Of a DNA stretch of 23,294 nt, positions 1 to 6,260 are shown one piece after another. How positions within the stretch are numbered: position 1 is the stretch's first letter; every line of letters starts with the position of its first letter. A model generated the notes under the pieces. That model had not been told where the DNA came from, did not search any database, and saw only the letters and a program-made list of their open reading frames with translations. The stretch comes from JAENVT01 sp031404635 (GTDB taxonomy: Bacteria > Actinomycetota > Acidimicrobiia > Acidimicrobiales > Ilumatobacteraceae). The DNA lies in NCBI GenBank assembly GCA_031404635.1, contig JANNHY010000285.1, positions 1-23,294 of the forward strand. The letters run 5' to 3'. A program made the position numbers and the translations under genes.

Positions 1-165
1 GTCATTCGCAATTTTGAGCGGGGAAGCCTACCGGCGCTTTCGTGTGACGTCTCCTTCCAGATCCAGCGCGATGGGTCGGTCACCGACATCCAAGTGCGTC
101 GGCGTTCGGGCTCGTACTTGTTCGACATCGAAGCCAGGGGCGCGGTAGAGGCGGCAACGTCGCCC
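1..165 (+). other. TonB C-terminal-domain-like fragment, 5' partial, abutting an unrelated gene
   Basis: Frame 1 is open from the window edge to a stop at 283-285, but only the first ~52 residues look like protein sequence. They contain VSFQIQRDGSVTDIQV followed by RRSGSYLFDIEARGAVEAA. This fits the TonB C-terminal fold: a strand with an xIxRDGxVxxV pattern, an SG turn, then a helix of FDxxAxxAVxxA type. After about base 156 frame 1 degenerates into Arg/Ser/Thr-rich shadow translation, while frame 3 becomes a clear solute-binding protein. The usual PLP segment after the TonB helix is absent. TonB is a Gram-negative energy-coupling protein and would be out of place beside actinobacterial genes. 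I therefore think this piece is foreign to the locus, either an assembly chimera at a contig end or a true rearrangement. The family call is by eye from a short stretch. Confidence 0.5.
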
Positions 166-170
166 GGTAA

Positions 171-884
171 GCGCTCACGTTTGCCACGCCACGGCAGAAC
201 TACATCGACCTCATCGGCCTCGGCGAGAGTCGCTCTGCCGACCAGCCATTTACGCCGGAGAGTCCGTACTACAACCCCGCCGTGAAGCAAGAGTCCGACG
301 AGCCGGAAAGGGCGGTCGCGCTGGCCACGGAATACTGCGCCGAGAATACGCAGAACTGCACCGACGGCAAGATCAACATGGAGTATCAATGGTCCGGCCC
401 GGCGGTGGTACAAACTCGAATCGCCGAAATCCTCAACGAGGGCTGGAGCGTGGCCTTCAATGTGACCTTTGACGAACTCCCTCAGGACGATCACATCCAA
501 CAGACCGCGCTCGGCCAGTACAACGTCAACACATGGCGGCAGTTCGGAGGTGACGACCCGTGGACCGACAATATCTGGCTGTTGTGCCGCACCATCGGGG
601 GGATCTCGCTGAATTGGCCACGGTTCTGCGACGAGGGTCGCGACGCCCTGCTGTTGCAGGCCCAGGCCGAGCAGGATCCAGCCAAGCGAGCCGAACTATA
701 CAAACAGGTGTCGCAATTGATTCACGATGCCTACACCTACGTCTTTTTCACCCACACCATCTGGGCAAACTCGTTCGTCGAGAACGTGCACGGCGCATGC
801 GAGCGCACCTCGCCCGAGGGTGTCGATCTCGAGTGCACGTCGAACGGGCGTAGCTGGTTCAGTTCCGTTTGGATGGAGCCGTAA
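171..884 (+). CDS. ABC transporter substrate-binding protein, family 5 (peptide/nickel type), 5' truncated
   Basis: This is the C-terminal ~237 residues of an extracytoplasmic peptide-type solute-binding protein (SBP_bac_5), which would capture oligopeptides and deliver them to the permeases encoded next. Frame 3 reads ALTFATPRQNYIDLIG from 171, the conserved xxRxALxxAxDR region of the family. It continues through ADQPFTPESPYYNP, a mid-protein segment with AKRAELYKQVSQLIHDAYTY near the end (typical family C-lobe helix), and a stop at 882-884. The signal peptide and first lobe are missing: a TAA at 168-170 interrupts the frame, and upstream sequence switches to an unrelated reading in another frame. 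If the codons at 159-167 (VAR) belong to this gene, the TAA sits where Gln is usual, so a CAA-to-TAA change is possible. The permease gene follows after 44 nt. Substrate specificity cannot be read from the sequence. Confidence 0.8.
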   Translation, partial: ALTFATPRQNYIDLIGLGESRSADQPFTPESPYYNPAVKQESDEPERAVALATEYCAENTQNCTDGKINMEYQWSGPAVVQTRIAEILNEGWSVAFNVTFDELPQDDHIQQTALGQYNVNTWRQFGGDDPWTDNIWLLCRTIGGISLNWPRFCDEGRDALLLQAQAEQDPAKRAELYKQVSQLIHDAYTYVFFTHTIWANSFVENVHGACERTSPEGVDLECTSNGRSWFSSVWMEP

Positions 885-928
885 AGACTTCTGATGGCGT
901 TCCAACTGGCCACCGGACCTAGCACGCG

Positions 929-1885
929 ATGAGATACTGGTTCCAGCGGATCGCCATGGCTATGGCGTTGCTGCTGTCGGTCAGCGCGCTCACGTTCGGT
1001 GCCATGAATCTGCTCGGCGATCCGCTGTTCAACATCCTCGGCCCGGTTGCCGGAGACACCAGCAACCCCGAGAGTGTCAAGTTGATCGAGCAGGCCAAAC
1101 GGCAATACAACCTCGACAGGGCGCTGCCAGTGCGCTATGGCATGTGGCTCAGCGATTTCGTCGCCGGCGACATGGGAGTGCAATTCAGCACCGATGGCCA
1201 ACCTCCGGTGACTGATCTCATCAAGGAACGACTGCCGCGGTCGGCGATGTTGTTGATCATCGCCCAACTGATGGCCATATTGTTCTCCATTCCGTGGGCG
1301 CTGATAACGGCGGCGCGGTCTGGTAAACCGCTCGACCGCCTTTCGACAATATCGACGTTTCTCCTGGTGGCCCTGCCCAACTTCGCACTCGCGGTCATTC
1401 TCAAGTATGTGCTCGGGATAAAGCTCGGATGGTTTCCGCTGACGTTCAATGCCAAGGATCCGTTCCTGTCGCGCCTGTTCCAGATGGTGCTTCCAGCGAT
1501 CACTATCGCGTTGCCTGCGGCGGCGATCTATCAGCGACTGTTGCGCACAGACCTGATCACCACATTGCAAGAGGATTTCATACTGATGGCTCGGTCGAAA
1601 GGCGTCTCTCGATGGCGCGTGCTGTTCCGGCATTCGTTGCGCCCGTCACTGTTTTCCTTTGTGACCGTGGTCGGGCTGAATACCGGTGCCATCATCGGCG
1701 GCTCGATCGTCGTCGAGACGGTGTTTCGAATTCCCGGCCTCGGTTCTTCATTGGTGGAAGCCGTACTCCGTGAGGACTTTCCAGTTGTCCTGGCGATCGT
1801 CATGATCGTTGCCACGACCTTCGTCATCATCAACCTTCTCGTCGACATCGGCTACTCGCTCATCGATCCGCGGGTACGCCAATGA
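929..1885 (+). CDS. Peptide ABC transporter permease, DppB/OppB-like
   Basis: This 318-residue protein is the first inner-membrane permease subunit of a peptide-type ABC importer. It begins with a membrane anchor (RIAMAMALLLSVSALTFGAMNLLGDPL), has the short extracytoplasmic segment typical of DppB N-termini, and then the BPD_transp_1 core. The EAA coupling loop is visible around residues 220-240 (ARSKGVSRWRVLFRHSLRPS), including the conserved Gly. The next segment (GGSIVVETVFRIPGLGSSLVEAV) matches the family's conserved IVIExVFxxPGLG stretch. The start is forced: an in-frame TAG lies at 920-922, just upstream of ATG 929, with no convincing Shine-Dalgarno. Length is normal for DppB. The stop overlaps the next start as ATGA, indicating translational coupling within the operon. 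Confidence 0.93.
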   Translation: MRYWFQRIAMAMALLLSVSALTFGAMNLLGDPLFNILGPVAGDTSNPESVKLIEQAKRQYNLDRALPVRYGMWLSDFVAGDMGVQFSTDGQPPVTDLIKERLPRSAMLLIIAQLMAILFSIPWALITAARSGKPLDRLSTISTFLLVALPNFALAVILKYVLGIKLGWFPLTFNAKDPFLSRLFQMVLPAITIALPAAAIYQRLLRTDLITTLQEDFILMARSKGVSRWRVLFRHSLRPSLFSFVTVVGLNTGAIIGGSIVVETVFRIPGLGSSLVEAVLREDFPVVLAIVMIVATTFVIINLLVDIGYSLIDPRVRQ

Positions 1886-2757
1886 TCGAGATGTCCGCGG
1901 CGATCGGCGTGCAGCCGGCGAGGACGAGGCGTCTCGGGGCGGGCTTCTGGATCAGCATTGCCTGGCTGGCGCTGATCGTCGCCCTGGCCATCTTGGCGCC
2001 GTATCTCCCGATCAAGAGTCCGACCTCGAACTTTACCGGCAAGGGAAACGCCGGCCCCAGCAAGCCACCGTCGATGGAACATTGGTTCGGCACCGACAGG
2101 GACGCCCGCGACGTCTTTGCACGCACACTGTTCGGCGCCCGGGTCTCGCTGACCGTCGGGTTCGCGGCGATCGCGTCCGGCATGATCGTGGGTGGTTCGC
2201 TCGGTATGGTCGCCGGCTACTTCCGCGGCTGGTGGGACCGCGTAATCTCGTTTGTCTTCCTCGTGTTGCTGTCGTTTCCGGCCCTCGTGCTGGCGATCAT
2301 GCTCACCGCGCTGCTCGATCGAAATCTGTTGACCATCTCGTTGATCCTCGGCGTGCTGGCGATTTCGCCCGTTGGACGTCTTGCCCGGGCAAGCACCTTG
2401 CAATACGCCGAGCGAGAGTTCGTCACCGCGGCGCGCACGCTTGGAGCCACCAACCGTCGAATCATCGTTCGTGAACTTCTACCCAATGTGGTCATTCCGA
2501 TGGGAGCGCTCGCTCTGCTGGGAATGGCCGTGGCGATTGTCGCCGAGGCCGGCTTGGCGTTTCTCGGGCTTTCGGTCGAGAAAGGGATCACCTGGGGTGG
2601 GATGATCCAGCTCGGATCGGAGAGCAGTCGCAACCTCGAGCAGGCCCCATGGATTGCTCTATTTCCAATCGGTGTGCTGTTCAGCACCGTGTTGGCCCTC
2701 AACTTTGCGGGCGATCGAGTGCGCAGCCTCCTCGACGTCAAAGAGATATCGCTGTGA
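1882..2757 (+). CDS. Peptide ABC transporter permease, DppC/OppC-like
   Basis: This 291-residue protein is the second permease subunit and pairs with the DppB-like product to form the transmembrane channel. It has the OppC-type N-terminal anchor (FWISIAWLALIVALAILAPYLP), then the characteristic EHWFGTDRDARDVFARTLFGAR segment that precedes the BPD_transp_1 domain in DppC proteins. The EAA loop lies near residues 183-205 (AARTLGATNRRIIVRELLPN). AEAGLAFLGLSVEKGITWGGMI near the C-terminus is the standard DppC signature. It overlaps the upstream gene by 4 nt (ATGA) and the downstream ATPase by 4 nt (GTGA), so the operon is tightly coupled. Nothing is missing for function. Confidence 0.94.
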   Translation: MIEMSAAIGVQPARTRRLGAGFWISIAWLALIVALAILAPYLPIKSPTSNFTGKGNAGPSKPPSMEHWFGTDRDARDVFARTLFGARVSLTVGFAAIASGMIVGGSLGMVAGYFRGWWDRVISFVFLVLLSFPALVLAIMLTALLDRNLLTISLILGVLAISPVGRLARASTLQYAEREFVTAARTLGATNRRIIVRELLPNVVIPMGALALLGMAVAIVAEAGLAFLGLSVEKGITWGGMIQLGSESSRNLEQAPWIALFPIGVLFSTVLALNFAGDRVRSLLDVKEISL

Positions 2758-3827
2758 CACATCTGCAGGCAGACACCCGCCGCGAGGCAGGCGTGCTGCT
2801 CGAAGTCGAGGATCTCCGAACGCACTTTCGGACCGAGAGAGGAGTAGTCCGTGCCGTGGATGGCGTGTCGTTCTCTGTCGACAGGGGCGATTGCTTAGGG
2901 ATCGTCGGCGAGTCCGGCTCGGGCAAGACCGTACTCGCCAGATCGATCATGGGACTTCTGCCACGTACGAACACGGTGACGTCAGGTTCGGTTCGGTTCG
3001 AGGGCATGGAGATACTCGGTAGCTCCGACAAGATGATGCGCTCTTTGTGGGGACGCGAGATGTCGATGGTGTTCCAGGACCCGATGACATCGCTGAATCC
3101 GCTCATGAAAATTGGCAAACAGATTGCCGAACCGCTTCGACTACACCTCGACATGACGCGATCCGACGCGCGAGATACTGCCGAGCGACTGCTGAACGAC
3201 GTTCGTATTCCCGGTCCGAGTAGGTGTCTCGACCGGTTTCCATACGAATTGTCCGGTGGCATGCGACAACGAGCAATGATCGCCATTGCATTGTCGTGCG
3301 GCCCGGCTCTGCTGTTCGCCGACGAGCCCACCACCGCTCTCGACGTGACCGTGCAGGCCCAGATTCTCGACTTGATCGGCGAACAACGACGCGATCGCAG
3401 CATGTCGGTGATCCTGGTCACTCATGACCTTGGTGTCGTGGCCGGCCACACGGACCACATCGCAGTCATGTACGGCGGCAAGCTCGTCGAGAAGGCGCCG
3501 ACGCGTACGTTGTTCGCCCGAATGAAGATGCCCTACACGATGTCGCTGTTGCGCAGCATCCCCAAACTCGACGACCCCAGCCATACCCGTCTGATCAGTA
3601 TTCCCGGCCGCCCGCCCGACCTGGTGAATCCTCCTGTGGGCTGCCGATTCGCGCCTCGGTGCGCGTACGCCCAGGACCGCTGCCGACACGAGGAGCCGCC
3701 CTTGATCACGGCCGAGTCGTCGGATCACGTGTATGCCTGCTGGTACCCGGTCGGCTCGCCGGTGTTCGAAGCCCGCGACGCCGAGGTTCGCGCCGAGACC
3801 AGTGTCGTCGGACATGGGAACGTGTGA
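2754..3827 (+). CDS. Peptide ABC transporter ATP-binding protein, DppD/OppD-like
   Basis: This cytoplasmic ATPase subunit powers the peptide importer. I chose GTG 2754, which overlaps the preceding TGA as GTGA (357 residues); GTG 2793 is an alternative that removes a poorly conserved N-terminal tail. Walker A is GESGSGKT at residues 52-59, the Q-loop is in VFQDPMTSLNP, the ABC signature LSGGMRQR is at 166-173, and Walker B is LLFADEP with Asp190/Glu191. The D-loop TALD and the switch His in VTHDLG follow. The C-terminus carries the oligopeptide/dipeptide extension (oligo_HPY) with the cysteine pattern CRFAPRCAYAQDRC and a fourth Cys near residue 330, a feature of DppD-type subunits linked to Fe-S or metal binding in relatives. 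The next ATPase starts with a 1-nt overlap (TGATG). Confidence 0.94.
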   Translation: MTHLQADTRREAGVLLEVEDLRTHFRTERGVVRAVDGVSFSVDRGDCLGIVGESGSGKTVLARSIMGLLPRTNTVTSGSVRFEGMEILGSSDKMMRSLWGREMSMVFQDPMTSLNPLMKIGKQIAEPLRLHLDMTRSDARDTAERLLNDVRIPGPSRCLDRFPYELSGGMRQRAMIAIALSCGPALLFADEPTTALDVTVQAQILDLIGEQRRDRSMSVILVTHDLGVVAGHTDHIAVMYGGKLVEKAPTRTLFARMKMPYTMSLLRSIPKLDDPSHTRLISIPGRPPDLVNPPVGCRFAPRCAYAQDRCRHEEPPLITAESSDHVYACWYPVGSPVFEARDAEVRAETSVVGHGNV

Positions 3828-4843
3828 TGGCTGGAACGGGCACGGCCCATCTTCGCCAGGGCGATGTCGTGTTGCGTGTCGAAGACCTGGTCATGGAATA
3901 TCCAGCCGGCCGCAAAGGCCTCAAGGTCCATGCCGTGTCCGGCATCAGCTTCGACGTGCTCCGCGGCGAAACTCTCGGGCTGGTCGGTGAGTCGGGGTGC
4001 GGCAAGAGCACCACGGGCCGGGCGATCATGCAGATCCCGCGACCGACGAGTGGGAGCATCGTGTTCGAGGGGCAAGAGTTGACCCGGCTGCCGACTGCAC
4101 AAATGCGCGAGGCGCGCACGCGGATGCAAATGATCTTCCAGGACCCGATCTCATCGCTCAATCCGCGGCGCAAGGTTCGCGACATCGTCATGGAACCGCT
4201 GGTGATCTGGAAGCGCGGCAGCGATAGCGACCGGCGAGCCAAGGTCGATGCATTGCTCGCCGAGGTTGGAATCGACCCCCAGCGTGCTGCAGAGAGCCAA
4301 CCTCACCAGTTCTCGGGCGGTCAGTGTCAACGCATCTCCATCGCTCGCTCGCTGGTGCTCGACCCGACGTTGATCATCTGCGACGAGCCGGTCAGTGCGC
4401 TCGATGTCAGTGTGCAGGCCCAGGTGCTCAACCTGCTCGAAGATCTCAAAGCCAAACACAGACTGACCCTCATCTTCATCGCTCACGACCTTGCCGTCGT
4501 CAAGAACATCAGCGACCGCGTCGCCGTGATGTACCTCGGTAAGATCTGCGAAGTCGCTCCATCCGACGATCTGTACCGCGAACCGGCGCACCACTACACG
4601 AAGGTGCTGCTCGATTCGATCCCGGTGCCCGATCCCGATGTGGCCGCCACCAAGACGGCAATCGAGGGCGAGCCGCCATCGCCCGTGCTGCCGCCACCTG
4701 GTTGCCGTTTCCACACCCGTTGCCCAGCGGCGAGCGACACCTGTCGCAACGAGGAGCCGCAGATCCGAGAGATCGCAGCCGGTCATTACGTCGCCTGCCA
4801 TCACCCGATTCATGGCGGCGGCGTGGCGGTCGCCGTCGCCTGA
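3827..4843 (+). CDS. Peptide ABC transporter ATP-binding protein, DppF/OppF-like
   Basis: This second ATPase subunit would heterodimerise with the DppD-like protein. ATG 3827 overlaps the upstream TGA by one base, giving 338 residues; the frame stays open further upstream but no better start exists. Walker A is GESGCGKS at 54-61, the Q-loop is in IFQDPISSLNP, and Walker B is LIICDEP with Asp186/Glu187 followed by SALDV. The ABC signature near 162 reads FSGGQCQR; the usual residue at the Cys position is Arg (SGGQRQR), which is a mild oddity. The C-terminal oligo_HPY region has the Cys pattern CRFHTRCPAASDTC and a fourth Cys in ACHHP. It is the last transporter gene; the sigma-factor gene begins 38 nt later on the same strand, so read-through cotranscription is possible. 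Confidence 0.94.
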   Translation: MAGTGTAHLRQGDVVLRVEDLVMEYPAGRKGLKVHAVSGISFDVLRGETLGLVGESGCGKSTTGRAIMQIPRPTSGSIVFEGQELTRLPTAQMREARTRMQMIFQDPISSLNPRRKVRDIVMEPLVIWKRGSDSDRRAKVDALLAEVGIDPQRAAESQPHQFSGGQCQRISIARSLVLDPTLIICDEPVSALDVSVQAQVLNLLEDLKAKHRLTLIFIAHDLAVVKNISDRVAVMYLGKICEVAPSDDLYREPAHHYTKVLLDSIPVPDPDVAATKTAIEGEPPSPVLPPPGCRFHTRCPAASDTCRNEEPQIREIAAGHYVACHHPIHGGGVAVAVA

Positions 4844-4881
4844 GGCTCAAGAACGCCCTGGCGGAGACCGATACAGCCAAT

Positions 4882-5439
4882 GTGGAGTTCGACGAGTGCC
4901 TGCGCCGCGCCCGTCGCGGTGACACCGATGGCCTTGCCCAGCTGTGGCGACGCTACCAGCCGCTCGTCTTGCGCTATTTCCGAGGTCACCTGCCCAATGT
5001 CGCCGAAGATCTGGCGTCAGCGGTGTGGGTCGACGTGGCCCGTGGGTTGGCTTCGTTCCAAGGCACGGAGGACGGCTTTCGCGGCTGGCTGTTCACCATC
5101 GCTCACCACCGTCTAGTCGACGAGCACCGTCGCCGCGAGCGGCGTCCGGAACTGGTTGTGGCTGATCCAGTCGAGATTGCCTGTGACAATGACATCGGCG
5201 CTGATGTCACGTCACTCGATGGTGCACTGGCACTGATCCGCCGCCTGCCCGCCGACCAGGCCGAAGCCGTCTTGCTGCGTGTCGTCGCCGACCTCGACGT
5301 CGGCGCCGTCGCCGAGATCATGCAGCGCAGGGAAGGCTCGGTGCGGGTGCTCGTTCACAGAGGCCTCGAGAAGTTGGCGACTCTCTGCGAGAAACCTGTA
5401 ACAACGGGGAGCGGTTCAACGATGAAGAAGGTGTCATGA
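4882..5439 (+). CDS. ECF-type RNA polymerase sigma factor
   Basis: This 185-residue protein is an extracytoplasmic-function sigma factor that would direct RNA polymerase to a specific promoter set. Region 2 spans about residues 15-84: RRYQPLVLRYFRGHLPN, AEDLASAVWVDVARGL, then FRGWLFTIAHHRLVDEHRRR, the classic 2.3-2.4 signature. Region 4 spans about 116-167 (LIRRLPADQAEAVLLRVVADL, then VAEIMQRREGSVRVLVHRGLEKL). There is no sigma region 1.1 or 3, as expected for ECF factors. No in-frame ATG or GTG lies between the upstream gene's stop and GTG 4882, so I took that start; its Shine-Dalgarno is weak (GGAG about 15 nt upstream). The stop overlaps the next start as ATGA, coupling it to a membrane protein that is probably its anti-sigma partner. 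Confidence 0.9.
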   Translation: MEFDECLRRARRGDTDGLAQLWRRYQPLVLRYFRGHLPNVAEDLASAVWVDVARGLASFQGTEDGFRGWLFTIAHHRLVDEHRRRERRPELVVADPVEIACDNDIGADVTSLDGALALIRRLPADQAEAVLLRVVADLDVGAVAEIMQRREGSVRVLVHRGLEKLATLCEKPVTTGSGSTMKKVS

Positions 5440-6212
5440 CCCAACCGCCCACCCCCAACTCCCCGCTCGACGGCTTGCTGAGTGCTCTCCGCAGCGCCGC
5501 CACAACGGACGAACTTTCCGGGGAGGCGACCGCAGTGCAAGCCATGGCCTTTGAAATTGCGGATTCACCGAGAGGAACCTTTGTTATGAAATCCACTGCT
5601 CGCGCTCGTCGCATTGTCAGTATGACTGCCATCGGAGTGCTCGGCTTCGCCGGCGTGGCAGCGGCCGGTAGGGGCGTCTTCGTTCCCGACAATCGTCCTA
5701 CGATCGACACCACGCCGGAGACCACGGCTCCAGTCGACACCGTGTCGGAGACCACAATGGTCGACGACAGCGCCGCCGACACGACGATGGTCAACGACAC
5801 CGCCGCCGACACGACGATGGTCGAAGACATCGCCGCCGACACGACATTGGTCGACGTGTCGACGTCGATCGACTCCGAAGCGACCGAGGTGGAGTGCGCG
5901 GAGGGCAACCACGGCAAGACCGTGAGCTCGGTGGCTCGAGAGACTGAGCCAGGGCCAGATCACGGCGCCACCGTCAGCGAAGCGGCCAGGTCGGACTGTG
6001 GCAAGGACTCGACAGAGTCCGACGACAGCACCGAAAACAGCACCGAGGACAGCACCGCAGACAGCACCGAGGACAGCACCGAGGACACCACCGAGGACAG
6101 CACCGAGGACACCACCGAAGATCACGACAGCAAGCCCTCCGACTCCGGCTCGCGAGGCAATGGCCACAAGCCGTCGGATCCGGGCTCGCAGGGACGCGGC
6201 AAGGACGGCTGA
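5436..6212 (+). CDS. Putative anti-sigma factor-like membrane protein with acidic repeats
   Basis: This 258-residue protein is probably a single-pass membrane partner of the ECF sigma factor, to which it is coupled by a 4-nt ATGA overlap. Residues 1-55 form a short cytoplasmic part with LDGLLSALR and DELSGE. This resembles small proteins encoded directly after ECF sigma genes in other actinobacteria (recalled, not searched). A membrane segment lies at about 60-78 (IVSMTAIGVLGFAGVAAAG). Outside the membrane the chain is Asp/Thr/Ser/Glu-rich: three 10-residue repeats of DxxAADTTMV type at 109-138 and eight four-residue repeats around STED at 197-228. Between them, bracketed by Cys residues, two HG-x2-VS-x2-A motifs (159-167, 176-184) repeat imperfectly. 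No zinc-type HxxxCxxC anti-sigma motif is present. The role is inferred mainly from position. Confidence 0.6.
   Translation: MTQPPTPNSPLDGLLSALRSAATTDELSGEATAVQAMAFEIADSPRGTFVMKSTARARRIVSMTAIGVLGFAGVAAAGRGVFVPDNRPTIDTTPETTAPVDTVSETTMVDDSAADTTMVNDTAADTTMVEDIAADTTLVDVSTSIDSEATEVECAEGNHGKTVSSVARETEPGPDHGATVSEAARSDCGKDSTESDDSTENSTEDSTADSTEDSTEDTTEDSTEDTTEDHDSKPSDSGSRGNGHKPSDPGSQGRGKDG
5761..5850 (+). repeat. Three tandem 30-bp coding repeats
   Basis: Three consecutive 30-bp units (5761-5790, 5791-5820, 5821-5850) share the core CGCCGCCGACACGAC and encode ten-residue units ending in AADTTMV or AADTTLV. They lie in the extracytoplasmic part of the putative anti-sigma protein. Unit divergence is low at the nucleotide level, which suggests recent slippage or duplication and possible length variation between strains. 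Confidence 0.9.
6024..6119 (+). repeat. Eight tandem 12-bp coding repeats
   Basis: Eight consecutive 12-bp units close to GACAGCACCGAG run from 6024 to 6119 and encode acidic STED/TTED tetrapeptides near the C-terminus of the putative anti-sigma protein. Units differ by one to three bases. The 12-bp period preserves the reading frame, so copy-number changes would lengthen or shorten the acidic stalk without disrupting the gene. Confidence 0.9.
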
Positions 6213-6226
6213 TCCCGTCCGAATAG

Positions 6227-6260
6227 AACTCCTACGGGCTCACACAGACCCGTAGGAGTT
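6227..6260. terminator. Perfect 12-bp hairpin between convergent genes (putative bidirectional terminator)
   Basis: AACTCCTACGGG at 6227-6238 is exactly complementary to CCCGTAGGAGTT at 6249-6260, with a 10-base loop. It lies 14 bases after the plus-strand stop at 6212 and contains the stop codon (6240-6242) and last residues of the minus-strand gene. Neither side has a long U-tract, so it would be an atypical intrinsic terminator. Its symmetry and convergent placement support a bidirectional role. Confidence 0.65.

Noticed and set aside
1..285. Whole frame-1 reading as one intact gene
   Set aside because: Only the first ~52 codons look like a real domain; the rest is the off-frame translation of the solute-binding protein.
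894..932. 12-codon open frame ending over the DppB-like start (possible leader peptide)
   Set aside because: Too short and unremarkable; no Shine-Dalgarno, and such short frames are expected by chance.
737..1633. 298-residue minus-strand open frame
   Set aside because: Arg/Gln/His-rich shadow that covers the end of the binding-protein gene and the DppB-like permease, both clearly real.
5761..6119. Tandem repeats considered as a CRISPR or regulatory repeat array
   Set aside because: The units are contiguous, without spacers, in phase with the coding frame, and encode a low-complexity acidic stretch.
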